A DNA stretch of 64,000 nt from CAZAKZ01 sp964485695 (GCA_964485695.1 CAZAKZ010000012.1:1-64000); one strand, 5' to 3'. Counted from the stretch's first letter, positions 25,564 to 35,131 are shown. The notes: a model not told the origin generated them from the letters alone. Translations and numbers: made by a program.

Positions 25564-25930
25564 GTCTCTTGAGCAATCGCGCGGTCGTGCTCTCGTCCTG
25601 GAGCACGGAATCAACGTCCGCCCCGGATTCTCGTAACCTTTTAAGTTGCGGGCGGTTACATTGTAGCCACCGGAGCGATGCCGTCAATTGAAAATCTCTC
25701 CCCCGGCCTCCAGTACCGCCCGCCTCCCCATCCAGCCGTACCGTCGTCCAGAAACGGACCTAATTCCGCGTTACCATTTTAACAGACTCGTGTTACGACT
25801 TCTCCTGAGGCGTTGAATTTCTCCCCGGTCATTTTTTCTTTCGCCTCTTGAAGGGGGGGGATATAATCTTCGCCACGTTTGTTCTGAATACTCCAGGCAC
25901 TGGTTTCCCAAGGCACAGGGGGGGGCTGTC
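25564..25930. other. divergent intergenic region with a likely -10 box
   Basis: It contains a plus-strand TATAAT at 25862-25867, about 64 nt before the lipoprotein ATG, with a G-run between 25853 and 25860. The best -35 is weak (TTTCGC at the right spacing). Nothing else recognisable is present. Confidence 0.45.
25862..25867 (+). promoter_or_regulatory. possible -10 box of the lipoprotein gene
   Basis: Perfect TATAAT, 64 nt upstream of the ATG at 25931. No good -35 at 16-18 nt. The adjacent G-run would sit in the spacer. Confidence 0.35.
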
Positions 25931-26410
25931 ATGGCAAAGATCCTACTCGACAGAATCGGCACGGGGCGGCGCGTAATCCTTTGCGGTGCAATGGCTTGCG
26001 GGCTTTTGTTCGGCGGCTGTGCTGCGCTCGAGCATACGTTGGGCTGGGACGTCAATCCCCAGCACATCGAGCTCACCGAGCAGCAGCCGGGGGATATTCC
26101 GGTTCCCGATGGCTTCAGGATGGTCATCAAGGACAGGCAATCCTTCTCTTATGACCTGGATCCCGATGGATTCAGGGATGCCCATCTCATATACACCGGA
26201 AGCTCGCCGGCGCGGTTCGTGGCCCGGTTTTACGAAAAAACCATGGTCATGCCCACGTTTGGGTGGAAGAACCAAAGCCGCTACCAGAACGAAAGCGATC
26301 GTACCTTGAAATTCACCAAAGGTCGGTCGGTTTGCACAATTGTTATCACGGAAATCATAAATCCCGTTCCCAGGACCAAGATCGAGGTGGATATCGTTTC
26401 CACGCCCTGA
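25931..26410 (+). CDS. small lipoprotein of unknown function
   Basis: 159 residues with a lipoprotein signal peptide and lipobox LFGGC (Cys at about 30). The mature domain carries 'IPVPDGFRMV', 'HLIYTGSSPARFVARFYEKTM' and 'GWKNQSRYQNESDRTLKFTKGRS', a pattern of small envelope proteins in which a variable displacement term and a cation-like strand alternate. No named family is recognised with certainty. The next gene starts over 200 nt away. Confidence 0.75.
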   Translation: MAKILLDRIGTGRRVILCGAMACGLLFGGCAALEHTLGWDVNPQHIELTEQQPGDIPVPDGFRMVIKDRQSFSYDLDPDGFRDAHLIYTGSSPARFVARFYEKTMVMPTFGWKNQSRYQNESDRTLKFTKGRSVCTIVITEIINPVPRTKIEVDIVSTP

Positions 26411-26628
26411 AGACCTGTCAGCGGACACGAATCCGGACTATTCATGAAACATCCCGTGCAGACAGCACGATGTTTCAAAAGAGACCGGGCTGAATCGCAG
26501 CCCATTGACCAGACCGGGAGCCTTTTGCGGCGGCGTACGATTTCGTGCAGTTGTCCGCTGTTTCCTGGGTTACAACTCGTTCCAGACTCCGATCCTCCCG
26601 GGGTCTATTCCATCCGGAAGTAGTATCC

Positions 26629-27942
26629 ATGGTTCTAAAAAACGCGCCTTTATCGCCCAAGCGGCCTGAAATTCCTGAAGAGGAAGAACGATCCCTTCTT
26701 GATAGGGTCCTCGAGTTCAAGACCCACATCGCCGTGGGGATCGTGGTCCTCGTGGTCCTGGCTCTGGCAGTGGTCATTGTCAAGGGCATGCAGGAATCCA
26801 AAGAAACCGCGGCCTGGAGCCAGTCCAAGGAGCTCCGAAAAAGGGCCTTCGAGGCCCTTTCCTCCGAAGAGAACATGCAAGAGGCCCTGCGGGATATCGA
26901 AGACCAGGTGGAGTCTTATACCGACAGAGAGGTTCACCCCTGGCTTCTCTTCTTTCAGGCCCGCCTCTATTCAAAGGTGGGCCGGCTGGACCAGGCCCAG
27001 AGAACCCTGGAGCAGCTGAATACCCTCTATCCGAATCACCCCTTTACGAATCCGGACTACTACGTTCCCGGCGACAAGCCACTTTCGGTGGTGGAATGGG
27101 ACCGGCTGAAGGCGCGGATGGAGTTCGAGGGAAAGCACGGGAAGTCTTTTTCCGGCCGGCCGAAACCCAAGGAGGGGCTTTCGGTCACACTCAAGGTCAA
27201 AGATTTTGGGGACATAAAGATCGGATTTTTCGCCGGTGTGGCCCCGATTCATGCGGCCAACTTCGTCAAGCTGGCCAGAGACGGCTTTTTCAGCGGCACC
27301 ACGATCCATCGAATCACGGATTTCTGCATCCAGGGCGGCGATCCCAACAGCAAAGACGAGGACCTCAAGAACGATGGCCAGGGAGATCCCGGGTATACCG
27401 TGGAAAAGGAAATTCGCATGAATCCGACCCTCCACACCAAGGGAACCCTCTCCGCCGCCTCCTCCAACAAAGACGGGCCTGACAGCGGATCCCAGTTCTT
27501 CATCTGCACCATTGATTCCAAGCACCTGGACGGTAATTACACCCCGTTCGGGGAGATTCTGGCAGGGATGGACGTGGTGGAAAAAATATCCCGGGAGAGG
27601 ACCCACGGCGAAAACATGGACGGGATTGCCGCCGATCACCCCGTCGCGAAGATCGTGATTGAAAAGGCGGTGGTAGAAGGGGAGTTTGTCCTTCCCGAAA
27701 AGGAAATGCCCGGCTATTTCGAGGCCCTGAAGAAAAAGGAAGGAGAGAAAAAGAAGGCCGCCCAAAAAGCCAAGGTAGGCCAGGACGCGCCCAAGGACAG
27801 CCCGCCGCCGGACAAGGGGAAAAAGGACGCGGGTAAGAAGGACACGCCGCCCGGAGCCTCCCCTGAAAAGGACGGGGAAAAGGGTGGGAAGAAGGAGCCC
27901 GCCAAGAAGGACGCACCCGCGAAGAAAGGGCCTCCCGGCTAA
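26629..27942 (+). CDS. membrane-anchored cyclophilin-type peptidyl-prolyl isomerase
   Basis: About 437 residues from the ATG at 26629. A single transmembrane helix (~26-48) is followed by a helical TPR-like region and then a cyclophilin domain (~180-360) with 'FVKLARDGFFSGTTIHRI', 'FCIQGGDPNSKDEDLKNDG' and 'SGSQFFICTIDSKHLDG'. The core residues of the active site are largely present. The C-terminal ~70 residues are low-complexity Lys/Pro/Gly/Ala. It likely folds envelope proteins by cis-trans proline isomerisation. The short linker and long basic tail are unusual and could bind acidic surfaces. Confidence 0.87.
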   Translation: MVLKNAPLSPKRPEIPEEEERSLLDRVLEFKTHIAVGIVVLVVLALAVVIVKGMQESKETAAWSQSKELRKRAFEALSSEENMQEALRDIEDQVESYTDREVHPWLLFFQARLYSKVGRLDQAQRTLEQLNTLYPNHPFTNPDYYVPGDKPLSVVEWDRLKARMEFEGKHGKSFSGRPKPKEGLSVTLKVKDFGDIKIGFFAGVAPIHAANFVKLARDGFFSGTTIHRITDFCIQGGDPNSKDEDLKNDGQGDPGYTVEKEIRMNPTLHTKGTLSAASSNKDGPDSGSQFFICTIDSKHLDGNYTPFGEILAGMDVVEKISRERTHGENMDGIAADHPVAKIVIEKAVVEGEFVLPEKEMPGYFEALKKKEGEKKKAAQKAKVGQDAPKDSPPPDKGKKDAGKKDTPPGASPEKDGEKGGKKEPAKKDAPAKKGPPG

Positions 27943-27979
27943 TTCGCTCCTGTTACACCCTGTGGCTTGGGCCCTGAGA

Positions 27980-28840
27980 TCAATCCATCGGGCGCGTCAG
28001 CCGCGCATAGAGCCGGTCAAACTCCTTGTTGTCCTTGAATCGAATCGTGACACGCCCTTTTCCGGACCGATCCTGGATCTGGACCCGCATGCCCAGGGCC
28101 TCCTCGAGCTTTTGCTCGAGCTCCTGGAGATAGGGCTGCTTACCCGCGGAGGCCGCTGTCCGGGTCCGAACCAGGGCGGCTCTTCTTTCCACTACCCGGA
28201 CCGAAAGATCCCCCTCCAGGATCTCCTTGACCAGGGCTCGCTTCGTCGTGTCTCCCGGAAGACTGGCCAGGGCCCTGGCATGGCCCATGGTCAGTGTTCC
28301 ACGTGAAACATGTTCCTGTATGTCTGCAGGAAGTTCCAGGAGCCTGAGCAGATTTGCCACTGTGGGGCGTTGTTTTCCGATCTTGGAGGCCACCTCTTCC
28401 TGGGTCAAATCGAGGGTCTCCATCATCTCCTTCATGGCCAGGGCACATTCGATGGGATTCAGGTTCTTCCTCTGGATGTTCTCCACGAGTGCCAGCTCGA
28501 GCGATCGACTCGAATCCACTTCTCGAACCACGGCCGGAATGTCTGCCCAACCCAGGGCCCGGCAGGCCCGAAGCCGGCGTTCTCCGGCGATGAGCTCGTA
28601 CACCCCGCCCGGCACCTTCCGGACCACGAGCGGCTGCATCAGGCCGGCCTCTTGAATCGACCTGGCCAGTTCCTGGATGGATTCATCGCCGACCTGTCGG
28701 CGCGGCTGCCTTGGATTGGGTGTAATCAGGTCAGTGGGGATGTGCTCGAGTGTTCTGGACGACTTCTCGGGTAGGGCGGCCTGGGTTTCGTCCTTCTGGA
28801 TGAGGTAGTCCAGACCCCGCCCTAATTTCTTTTCCGCCAT
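27980..28840 (-). CDS. parB: chromosome-partitioning protein ParB
   Basis: 286 residues from the ATG at 28840, which has a GGGAGGG ribosome-binding site. The order is typical: N-terminal 'LGRGLDYLI', the ParB/Srx CTPase domain with 'NPRQPRR' and 'ELIAGERRLRACRALG', 'ALVENIQRKNLNPIECA', a helix-turn-helix ('TQEEVASKIGKQRPTVANLLRL') and a C-terminal dimerisation helix. It binds parS and, with CTP, slides as a clamp to build the partition complex. No parA is adjacent. A consensus parS lies within the gene. The neighbouring genes are convergent (cyclophilin) and divergent (acylphosphatase). Confidence 0.94.
   Translation of the reverse strand: MAEKKLGRGLDYLIQKDETQAALPEKSSRTLEHIPTDLITPNPRQPRRQVGDESIQELARSIQEAGLMQPLVVRKVPGGVYELIAGERRLRACRALGWADIPAVVREVDSSRSLELALVENIQRKNLNPIECALAMKEMMETLDLTQEEVASKIGKQRPTVANLLRLLELPADIQEHVSRGTLTMGHARALASLPGDTTKRALVKEILEGDLSVRVVERRAALVRTRTAASAGKQPYLQELEQKLEEALGMRVQIQDRSGKGRVTIRFKDNKEFDRLYARLTRPMD
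28295..28310. promoter_or_regulatory. parS centromere site
   Basis: TGTTCCACGTGAAACA matches the 16-bp parS consensus TGTTNCACGTGAAACA at every defined position. It lies inside parB, as one site does in Bacillus subtilis, about 16 kb from the proposed oriC. Confidence 0.9.
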
Positions 28841-29053
28841 GGTATTCCCTCCCGTGGCTGAAGACGGCACCCCCTTAATAACTTTCTTGGTTTGTCCTAG
28901 CAACAGAAATATGGTTTGAATTTCGGCCCTCGGGTTCCACCGCGCCTCTTTGCGTCCTGTCGCACCCGGATGACAAGAGTGCCGGTATCCGTCCGTCCGG
29001 GGCTTGCTTCCCTCCTCGACCGTGTATACAACATCTGGAGAAGGAGTGATGCC

Positions 29054-29323
29054 ATGACCACAACACGTATCATCTACTCGGGTCGCGTTCAGGGCGTGGG
29101 ATTTCGCTTCCGAACCAGAATGCTCTCTGAGAAGTACGCCGTCACCGGGTATGTGAAGAATCTGCCGGACGGGACCGTGGAGGTCCTGGCGCAGGGACAA
29201 TCCACTGAACTGGATCGGTTCAGAAAGGGCCTCAGGAAAGAAATGCGTGGCCTTGTAGACCGCGAGGAGGCCTTTCCGGCCGAAGACCCGCCTTCATTCC
29301 AGACCTTTGATATTGCTTACTGA
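29054..29323 (+). CDS. acylphosphatase
   Basis: 89 residues, the family length, from the ATG at 29054. The catalytic motif 'GRVQGVGFRFRTR' gives the phosphate-binding Arg, and the conserved Asn is in 'GYVKNLPDGTVEV'. It hydrolyses carboxyl-phosphate bonds such as acetyl- or carbamoyl-phosphate. The stop overlaps the next ATG by one base (TGATG), so the membrane protein gene is translationally coupled. Confidence 0.93.
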   Translation: MTTTRIIYSGRVQGVGFRFRTRMLSEKYAVTGYVKNLPDGTVEVLAQGQSTELDRFRKGLRKEMRGLVDREEAFPAEDPPSFQTFDIAY

Positions 29324-30183
29324 TGGTGGAAAACAACGAGATCTGCTCCCGCCGGAATTCGAGATTCTCCCTGGAGCTCGCCGGAAACCTGGGGCTGGGC
29401 TGGTTCGCGGCCACCCGCTCCTTCTCGTTCAAAACCGTCGCCGCCCTGATGTTCTGCCTCGGGGTCTTCACTCCAATCCTGTTCACCTCTTTCATTTTTT
29501 TCGATGAGGGGCACATCACGCGTGCCGAGCTTGTCGCATCCAACCTGTTTCTCTGGTCATTTCTTTACGCCTTCATCGTGCTCCCGCCCATTGCACATCG
29601 GATCTGTGGGTGGCGGGTTCCCGCATTTAACCAGCTTTCTCCGGCCCGCGAGGAAAGCCTGGCCGCGGGCCGGCTCCTCGGTCTGATTCTGGCCTATGCG
29701 GCGATCACCCTGGCTCTGCTTTTTCTGGGATTATTCCTGGAGTGGGTGCAGCATTCTCGCCATTTCACTCTTCTCCTCGTCCTGGCGCTACAGCAGGCAA
29801 TCCTCGGTGGCGTTCTGATCACAGGCACATTCCTCTTTGCCCAGATCGGCGGCGTCCTCTTCACGAGCCTGGCGGGAGTGGTCTGGTTTCTCCTCGGCAC
29901 ACAGAAGGCCGCCTTCCTGAATGAACTCGGATCAGAAACACTTCGGGCCCTGTGCTCGGCCGGGTTGTTCTGGCTACCTGACTTCACTTTCTTTCAGGTG
30001 GGGATCTTCGTCGATGCGGGCCAAAGGGCAAATCCTGTGGGCATCGCGTCGCTTGCGCTGTATTCTTTCCTGTTTTTCTGCCTGAATACAGGTCTTGCCG
30101 TTCTGGTTATTCGACGAAAATGGCGGGGATCGGGATCCGGATCGGGCCGACACTGGATCCCCGGGAGAGCCCGCCGACCGTGA
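29323..30183 (+). CDS. polytopic membrane protein, ABC-2-permease-like
   Basis: 286 residues with roughly six hydrophobic helices ('VAALMFCLGVFTPILFTSFIFF', 'LILAYAAITLALLFLGLFL', 'LLLVLALQQAILGGVLITG' and others). The helix pattern recalls the ABC-2 type permease fold, but no ATPase gene is adjacent, so the assignment is weak. The C-terminal tail is rich in Gly, Ser and Arg. It is coupled to the acylphosphatase; the phosphoesterase begins about 32 nt downstream, so a three-gene operon is likely. Confidence 0.65.
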   Translation: MVENNEICSRRNSRFSLELAGNLGLGWFAATRSFSFKTVAALMFCLGVFTPILFTSFIFFDEGHITRAELVASNLFLWSFLYAFIVLPPIAHRICGWRVPAFNQLSPAREESLAAGRLLGLILAYAAITLALLFLGLFLEWVQHSRHFTLLLVLALQQAILGGVLITGTFLFAQIGGVLFTSLAGVVWFLLGTQKAAFLNELGSETLRALCSAGLFWLPDFTFFQVGIFVDAGQRANPVGIASLALYSFLFFCLNTGLAVLVIRRKWRGSGSGSGRHWIPGRARRP

Positions 30184-30214
30184 GTCTTCAGGCCGACAGG
30201 AGGAAATCTTCGCC

Positions 30215-30943
30215 TTGCGATACGGAATTTTTGGTGATGTTCACGGAAACCTCGAGGCCCTGGAGTCGGTCATTTCGGGCATGCTCGAGGACGGGGCCAC
30301 AACCTTTCTCTGTCTGGGCGACATCGTAGGATACGGCGCAGACCCGATTGCGTGCATCAACCGGGTTCGCGACCTCGGGGGAGGCCTGGTGGCGGGGAAT
30401 CACGACCTGGCCGTCATCGGAATGCTCGACTTTTCCCGATTCAACCCCTTTGCCAGGCAGGCCATTCTGTGGTGTCGAGACCTCCTCGGCCCGGAACACC
30501 GGTCCTTTCTAGAGAGGCCCAACCTTGTGGAGCAGGTGAATGAAGACATCGCGATTTTTCATGCCACCCTGCACATGCCCGAACAGTTCGGCTACCTCCA
30601 GACCGTGGGGGATGCCCGAAAGAGCTTTTCATTCCTGAGGACCCGGTGCGGCTTCTTCGGACATTCCCACGTTCCTGTGGCCTTCACTGATGGGGGGGGC
30701 TGGGTCCGGATCGTGCCGGGAACAGAGTTTAATCCCGGCCAATCCGACCGATTTCTGATCAATCCAGGGAGCGTGGGCCAGCCCAGGGACGGGAATCCCA
30801 TGGCGGCTTATGGAATCCTGGATGACGAGACCGGCGCGATCCATATCCGGCGCGTGGGCTATGACGTGAAAAAAACCCAGCACAAGATCCGCAAGGCCGG
30901 CCTGCCGGATATCATTGCCGAACGTCTCTGGCTCGGGTACTGA
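30215..30943 (+). CDS. calcineurin-like metallophosphoesterase
   Basis: About 242 residues. The TTG at 30215 is chosen because the first motif starts five residues later and a GGAGG site lies upstream; longer starts overlap the previous gene. Metal-binding motifs are complete: GDVHGN, GDIVGYG, GNHD and GHSHVP. It belongs to the YfcE/MJ0936-like phosphodiesterase group; the substrate is unknown. It follows a membrane protein in the same operon. Confidence 0.85.
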   Translation: MRYGIFGDVHGNLEALESVISGMLEDGATTFLCLGDIVGYGADPIACINRVRDLGGGLVAGNHDLAVIGMLDFSRFNPFARQAILWCRDLLGPEHRSFLERPNLVEQVNEDIAIFHATLHMPEQFGYLQTVGDARKSFSFLRTRCGFFGHSHVPVAFTDGGGWVRIVPGTEFNPGQSDRFLINPGSVGQPRDGNPMAAYGILDDETGAIHIRRVGYDVKKTQHKIRKAGLPDIIAERLWLGY

Positions 30944-31019
30944 GCGCCAGCGCCACGTATCATTCCTGCTGCGATGATTGCCTCGCACTGGTAATAGCTC
31001 TGGGCCGGATAGGGCGGGA

Positions 31020-32330
31020 TCAGGAGCCCATCAGGAACTCGAGTGACTGTGGAAGGGCCCCCAGGCCATTCTCCCCGAGCCCGGTCTTGAACAGGATTTC
31101 CAGGTCCCTCAGGGGCTTTTCATCCCCGTAGAACGTGACCGTCCTGGCCTTGTGGTTCCTGCCGCACGCGTTCAGCAGCTGGATGAGGGAATTCGCCTCC
31201 ACCCGGTCTCCATCGATTTCCATCTGGACCGGCGTTCCGTGGTGCTGAACAATGTTGGCAATCAGGGTGAGGGGCTGAACGTGCAGGATGACGCCTTCCG
31301 GGAGGATGAAGTCGCGCTTGATGATCCTCGAGTAGGCGCGGATCAATTCTTCTGCGTACCGCTTTCCGCGCTCGACATATCCCCGGGCAAAGTGGAAGCC
31401 GTAGTCCACGATCAGGCGCAAAATCTCGTTCTTGTCCACCAGACGGGCGATCCCCCTCTTGGCCTCGACCGAACGAATGTCGGTCTCGTGCCTCTCATAG
31501 AAGTGGACCAGTCCGGTGGTGTACCCGAACAGATGAAGTGCCATGGAAATATGGCCTCTCAGCTTGGGCAGTATTTCATTGGCCTGTTCTGCGTGGGTGT
31601 TCTTGATGTAGGTGTCGTACTTGGACTGGATACCGTGGAGCTTGGCCTCCATGTTTCGGACCCATTCTTCGGGAATCTTCTGGGTCACGAACTCCCGGAT
31701 GGCGTCCGGGGATTTCTTGTCCGCCGTCCCGATGGTGGAGATCTCCTTGGCCGCCTGCACATACACCGACGCAATCTTGGTGATGGGTTCTTCCAGGTTG
31801 ACGAGCATCTCCTCGCCGATGTTGTTGGGGAGGGTGGATCGAGTCATCGGGTCCGGAAGCTTCAGCCGGTCAATCGGAGCATCGAAAATCGCCAGGCCCA
31901 GCACCTCTCGTGCCTCTTCGAGGGCTTCCCTGGCGAGGCGAGTGATGGAGCTGATCATGAACTCGAAGGACTCGCCGGAGCCGAGATGGAACTGCGCTAC
32001 CTGGGCCACATCATCGTCCAGATGATATCTGAAGTACCTCCGCTGGATGTGCCGTTGCTGGTAGCAGACGCCGATGAGGTTTCGAATACAGGCGACCAGC
32101 TCGGAGAAGTAGGAAAACGTCTTGTTGTTCCGGGCCTCGTAGTCGTCCAGGAAGCTCACCAGGAGCTCTGACTCCTCGTGCAGGTGGCCGATGATTCGCT
32201 TGTTGATCTCGTCTATCTTGTGTTCCAAGAACTTCTTACAAGACGCAAAGAATCCCTGGGTGTTTTCTTCAAGAATGGACAGGAAGTCCTTCTCGGGAAT
32301 AATCTCTTCTAGGGAAGTTTCTTCCTTCAA
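31020..32330 (-). CDS. large helical protein with C-terminal HPr-like domain
   Basis: About 436 residues. The TTG at 32330 has a perfect AGGAGG site 5 nt upstream; a longer TTG start at 32351 is less well supported. Residues 1-330 are mainly helical and have no recognised family. The last ~95 residues resemble the PTS phosphocarrier HPr: 'ILHVQPLTLIANIVQ' matches the HARP region, with the phosphorylatable His at about 350 kept but the Arg two residues later replaced by Gln. 'VEANSLIQLL' matches the Ser46 region, with Ser kept. No PTS enzyme I or EII is near. It may be a regulatory phosphocarrier. Confidence 0.7.
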   Translation of the reverse strand: MKEETSLEEIIPEKDFLSILEENTQGFFASCKKFLEHKIDEINKRIIGHLHEESELLVSFLDDYEARNNKTFSYFSELVACIRNLIGVCYQQRHIQRRYFRYHLDDDVAQVAQFHLGSGESFEFMISSITRLAREALEEAREVLGLAIFDAPIDRLKLPDPMTRSTLPNNIGEEMLVNLEEPITKIASVYVQAAKEISTIGTADKKSPDAIREFVTQKIPEEWVRNMEAKLHGIQSKYDTYIKNTHAEQANEILPKLRGHISMALHLFGYTTGLVHFYERHETDIRSVEAKRGIARLVDKNEILRLIVDYGFHFARGYVERGKRYAEELIRAYSRIIKRDFILPEGVILHVQPLTLIANIVQHHGTPVQMEIDGDRVEANSLIQLLNACGRNHKARTVTFYGDEKPLRDLEILFKTGLGENGLGALPQSLEFLMGS

Positions 32331-32597
32331 GACGGCCTCCTTTTCCCACAAATCCGGACGCCGGGGTCGGCTACTTGCGGCCAGGGCTCGATTTTAGTCA
32401 GCTCCCGGCCTTTTTCGAGGTGTATCCGAATTTCTTTCCTGGCCGGGCCTGAGTGTTGATATTGTTCCAGTTCAGGTCGGCCGATTGGGCCTTCCTGGAT
32501 GGGCTCGTTCCGGGAAACTGCCGGATGCCCACAGGGGAGAATTCGCTGGCCAGTGGGCCGTTTCGACCAGGTGTTACCCTCCGTTTAGATCAGAATC

Positions 32598-34004
32598 ATG
32601 ATCGGACGAAGAAGTTTTCCGTTCCTTCTCGGCCTGGCGGGGCTGGACGCCCTGGCCACGATCCTGGCGTCCATCATGGCCTACCGCCTGCGATTCTCGC
32701 CGTGGTTTCCCATCGAGGCCACAAAGGGAATCCCCGACCTCTGGGGGTATATTCTGGCTCTCCCGATCGTGGTCGTCCTGGCAGTGCTATCAAATCGGTG
32801 GTGCCGTCTCTACCACCCCGGCGAGATAAATTCTCTGACCGCGGAAGGATGGGCGATAGTAAAAAGCTCTATTTTTACCGGAGTTCTTTTTGCCGCCACC
32901 TCTTTTTTCTATCGGGATTTCGAATACTCCAGGTTGACCCTCGTCCTCTTCGTCCTGGTACAAATGCCGTTCCTCCTCGGCATGCGCATCACCGTTCGAC
33001 TCCTGATGCAGACCTTCCGGTTTCAGAAATTCCTCACCCGCCGATGCCTGATCCTCGGCGTCGGGCGCCAGGCTCAGGTCATGTACCACCGCCTGCAAAA
33101 CTCACCCTATTTCCTCTACAAGGTCGTGGCGTTCCTGGATCCAACGCCCGGTTCCACCCGGTCCCTGCTCCGGGGGCTACCCGTCCACAATTCATCCGAA
33201 GACCTCGGAGAGCTGATCCGGGATCAACGGGTAGATCTGGTCATCGCGGCCGTTCCCTATCGCCAGTACGAAGAGCTCAATTCCCTCCTGACTCAGCTGA
33301 CCCAGGAAACGCCGGATGTGGTCCTTTCGCCCGACGATTTCGGCCTGTTCATCCTGCGCAGCCGGGCATTCGAGTACCAGGGACTCCCCATGATCTCCCT
33401 CCTGGAAACGCCCCTCACCGGGCCGGACCGGCTCCTGAAGCGCGCCTTTGACGTCCTCCTGGGCCTTGTCCTGCTCCTGGCGCTCGGCCCCCTCATGATC
33501 CTCCTCGCCTTGCTCATCAAGATCACCTCGCCCGGTCCCGTGCTCTTTCGCCAGAAGCGCATGGGTATCGATGGAAAGGTCTTCAAGATCGTCAAATTCC
33601 GGACCATGAGGTCGAACGCGGAGGATGAAACCGGTCCCCGGTGGGCCACCTCTGATGACGCCCGGCGGACACGTTTGGGCATTTTTCTCCGCAAGACGAG
33701 CCTGGATGAGCTGCCGCAGCTCTTCAACGTCCTGATCGGAAACATGAGCCTGGTCGGCCCCCGACCGGAGCGACCCATCTTCATCAACACCTTTCGTCGC
33801 ACCTTCCCCAACTACATGCTCCGCCACCGGATCAAGGCCGGCCTCACGGGATGGGCACAGGTCCACGGGTGGCGGGGGAATACCAGCCTGAGAAAGCGTC
33901 TCCAGTACGATCTCTACTACATTCGCAACTGGTCCATGTTGCTGGATTTGAGAATCCTCGCCATGACCCTGTTCCGAGGCCTGGTCAACAAGAACGCGTA
34001 CTAG
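32598..34004 (+). CDS. polyprenyl-phosphate sugar-1-phosphate transferase (WbaP/WcaJ type)
   Basis: 468 residues. Four hydrophobic helices (~1-110) and a Rossmann-like sensor region ('ILGVGRQAQVMYHRL') precede a fifth membrane helix ('FDVLLGLVLLLALGPLMILLALLIK') and the catalytic domain. The domain shows 'GPVLFRQKRMGIDGKVFKIVKFRTM', 'LRKTSLDELPQLFNVLIGNMSLVGPRPERP' and 'KAGLTGWAQVHGWRG'. The family attaches glucose- or galactose-1-phosphate to undecaprenyl phosphate as the first step of exopolysaccharide or O-antigen synthesis. No other glycan gene is adjacent except the distant GT4 at 3.7-5 kb. Confidence 0.9.
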   Translation: MIGRRSFPFLLGLAGLDALATILASIMAYRLRFSPWFPIEATKGIPDLWGYILALPIVVVLAVLSNRWCRLYHPGEINSLTAEGWAIVKSSIFTGVLFAATSFFYRDFEYSRLTLVLFVLVQMPFLLGMRITVRLLMQTFRFQKFLTRRCLILGVGRQAQVMYHRLQNSPYFLYKVVAFLDPTPGSTRSLLRGLPVHNSSEDLGELIRDQRVDLVIAAVPYRQYEELNSLLTQLTQETPDVVLSPDDFGLFILRSRAFEYQGLPMISLLETPLTGPDRLLKRAFDVLLGLVLLLALGPLMILLALLIKITSPGPVLFRQKRMGIDGKVFKIVKFRTMRSNAEDETGPRWATSDDARRTRLGIFLRKTSLDELPQLFNVLIGNMSLVGPRPERPIFINTFRRTFPNYMLRHRIKAGLTGWAQVHGWRGNTSLRKRLQYDLYYIRNWSMLLDLRILAMTLFRGLVNKNAY

Positions 34005-34165
34005 CGGCCGCGCGACCCGGCTCATTTTGCATAATTGGGTTATTTTTCATATTCCGCGCATTCCTCAACCTCGCACCCCAGAATTTCGATAGGTATACCA
34101 AGAGACTTTGGTTGGTAGGGATCACATCCTTTTTGTTTTCAATACGATACGCAGGATAGGCAACT

Positions 34166-34990
34166 GTGTCCTCCGACAAGCGCAGAGAGCCCGAAGGGGT
34201 TCTGCAAACGTACCTGAGCGACATCAATACCGTCCCTCTTCTGAACGCCCAGGAAGAGCACGAGCTCGCCCTCCGGGTGAAGGCCGGCGATCCGGAAGCC
34301 CGGGAGAGGATGATTCGGTCCAATCTGCGGCTGGTCGTGAGTATCGCCAAGAAGTATCTGAACCGAGGCCTCTCCTTCATGGATCTCATCGAAGAGGGCA
34401 ACCTCGGCCTCCTCAAGGCCGTGGAGCGGTTCGATCCACATGCCAAGACCCGGTTCAGCACCTACTCCACCTGGTGGATCAAGCAGTCCATACGTCGAGC
34501 TCTCGTCAACACGGTAAGAACCGTGCGGATACCCTCCTACATGGTGGAGCTCATTGCGAAATGGAAGTCCGTGTCCATCGAGCTGAGCTACTCGCTGGGC
34601 CGCCCACCCAGCTTCTCCGAGGTTGCCGCCGAGCTGGACATCTCCCCGGATAGCATCGGTTTCATCAAAAAGGCCTTTCGTTCTTCCGGTGCGAGCACCT
34701 CCTCAGGGGCGGACTCGCTGTGGTCTCTGAACGACTCCCTGGTGGACGAAAAAGCCAAGCGGCCCGACGAGCATCTCTTTGACAGCTATGACGTGGCTCG
34801 AATCGAGGAGCTCCTGGACGTGATCGATCAGCGAGAGGCGCATGTCCTGCGCATGCGATACGGCCTGGGCGATCAGGAGCCCAAGACCCTCAAGGAAATC
34901 GGAGATCGGATCAAACTCACCCGAGAGCGGGTCCGACAGATCGAAAGCGAAGCCATCCGAAAGTTACAGATCCGGCTGAACCAGGAGTAG
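34166..34990 (+). CDS. group 2 sigma-70 factor
   Basis: 274 residues, GTG start. Region 1.2 ('VLQTYLSDINTVPLLNAQEEHELA') and the complete region 2 ('MIRSNLRLVVSIAKKYLNRGLSFMDLIEEGNLGLLKAVERFDP', 'FSTYSTWWIKQSIRRAL') are followed by region 3 and a region 4 HTH ('TLKEIGDRIKLTRERVRQIES'). The long N-terminal region 1.1 of the primary sigma is absent, so this is an RpoS/SigB-like alternative or a short RpoD. It is transcribed alone; the following pyrF begins 142 nt later. Confidence 0.9.
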   Translation: MSSDKRREPEGVLQTYLSDINTVPLLNAQEEHELALRVKAGDPEARERMIRSNLRLVVSIAKKYLNRGLSFMDLIEEGNLGLLKAVERFDPHAKTRFSTYSTWWIKQSIRRALVNTVRTVRIPSYMVELIAKWKSVSIELSYSLGRPPSFSEVAAELDISPDSIGFIKKAFRSSGASTSSGADSLWSLNDSLVDEKAKRPDEHLFDSYDVARIEELLDVIDQREAHVLRMRYGLGDQEPKTLKEIGDRIKLTRERVRQIESEAIRKLQIRLNQE

Positions 34991-35131
34991 CCCTGGTAGC
35001 CCGCGGACAAACCACACCCCCATGTCCGCTGACGTTGGACCCCACCTCTCGTCGCGGCGCCTTTCGCGGGCTTGAAAAAATCGGTATGATACGGCGTTGA
35101 TTTCCTCTCCCACCGAAAGGTCCCCGATACC

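Noticed and set aside
32581..32603. GAATCATGATC match to the dispersed 37-nt unit
   Set aside because: Only 11 nt match and the flanks do not; it overlaps a start codon and is probably chance.
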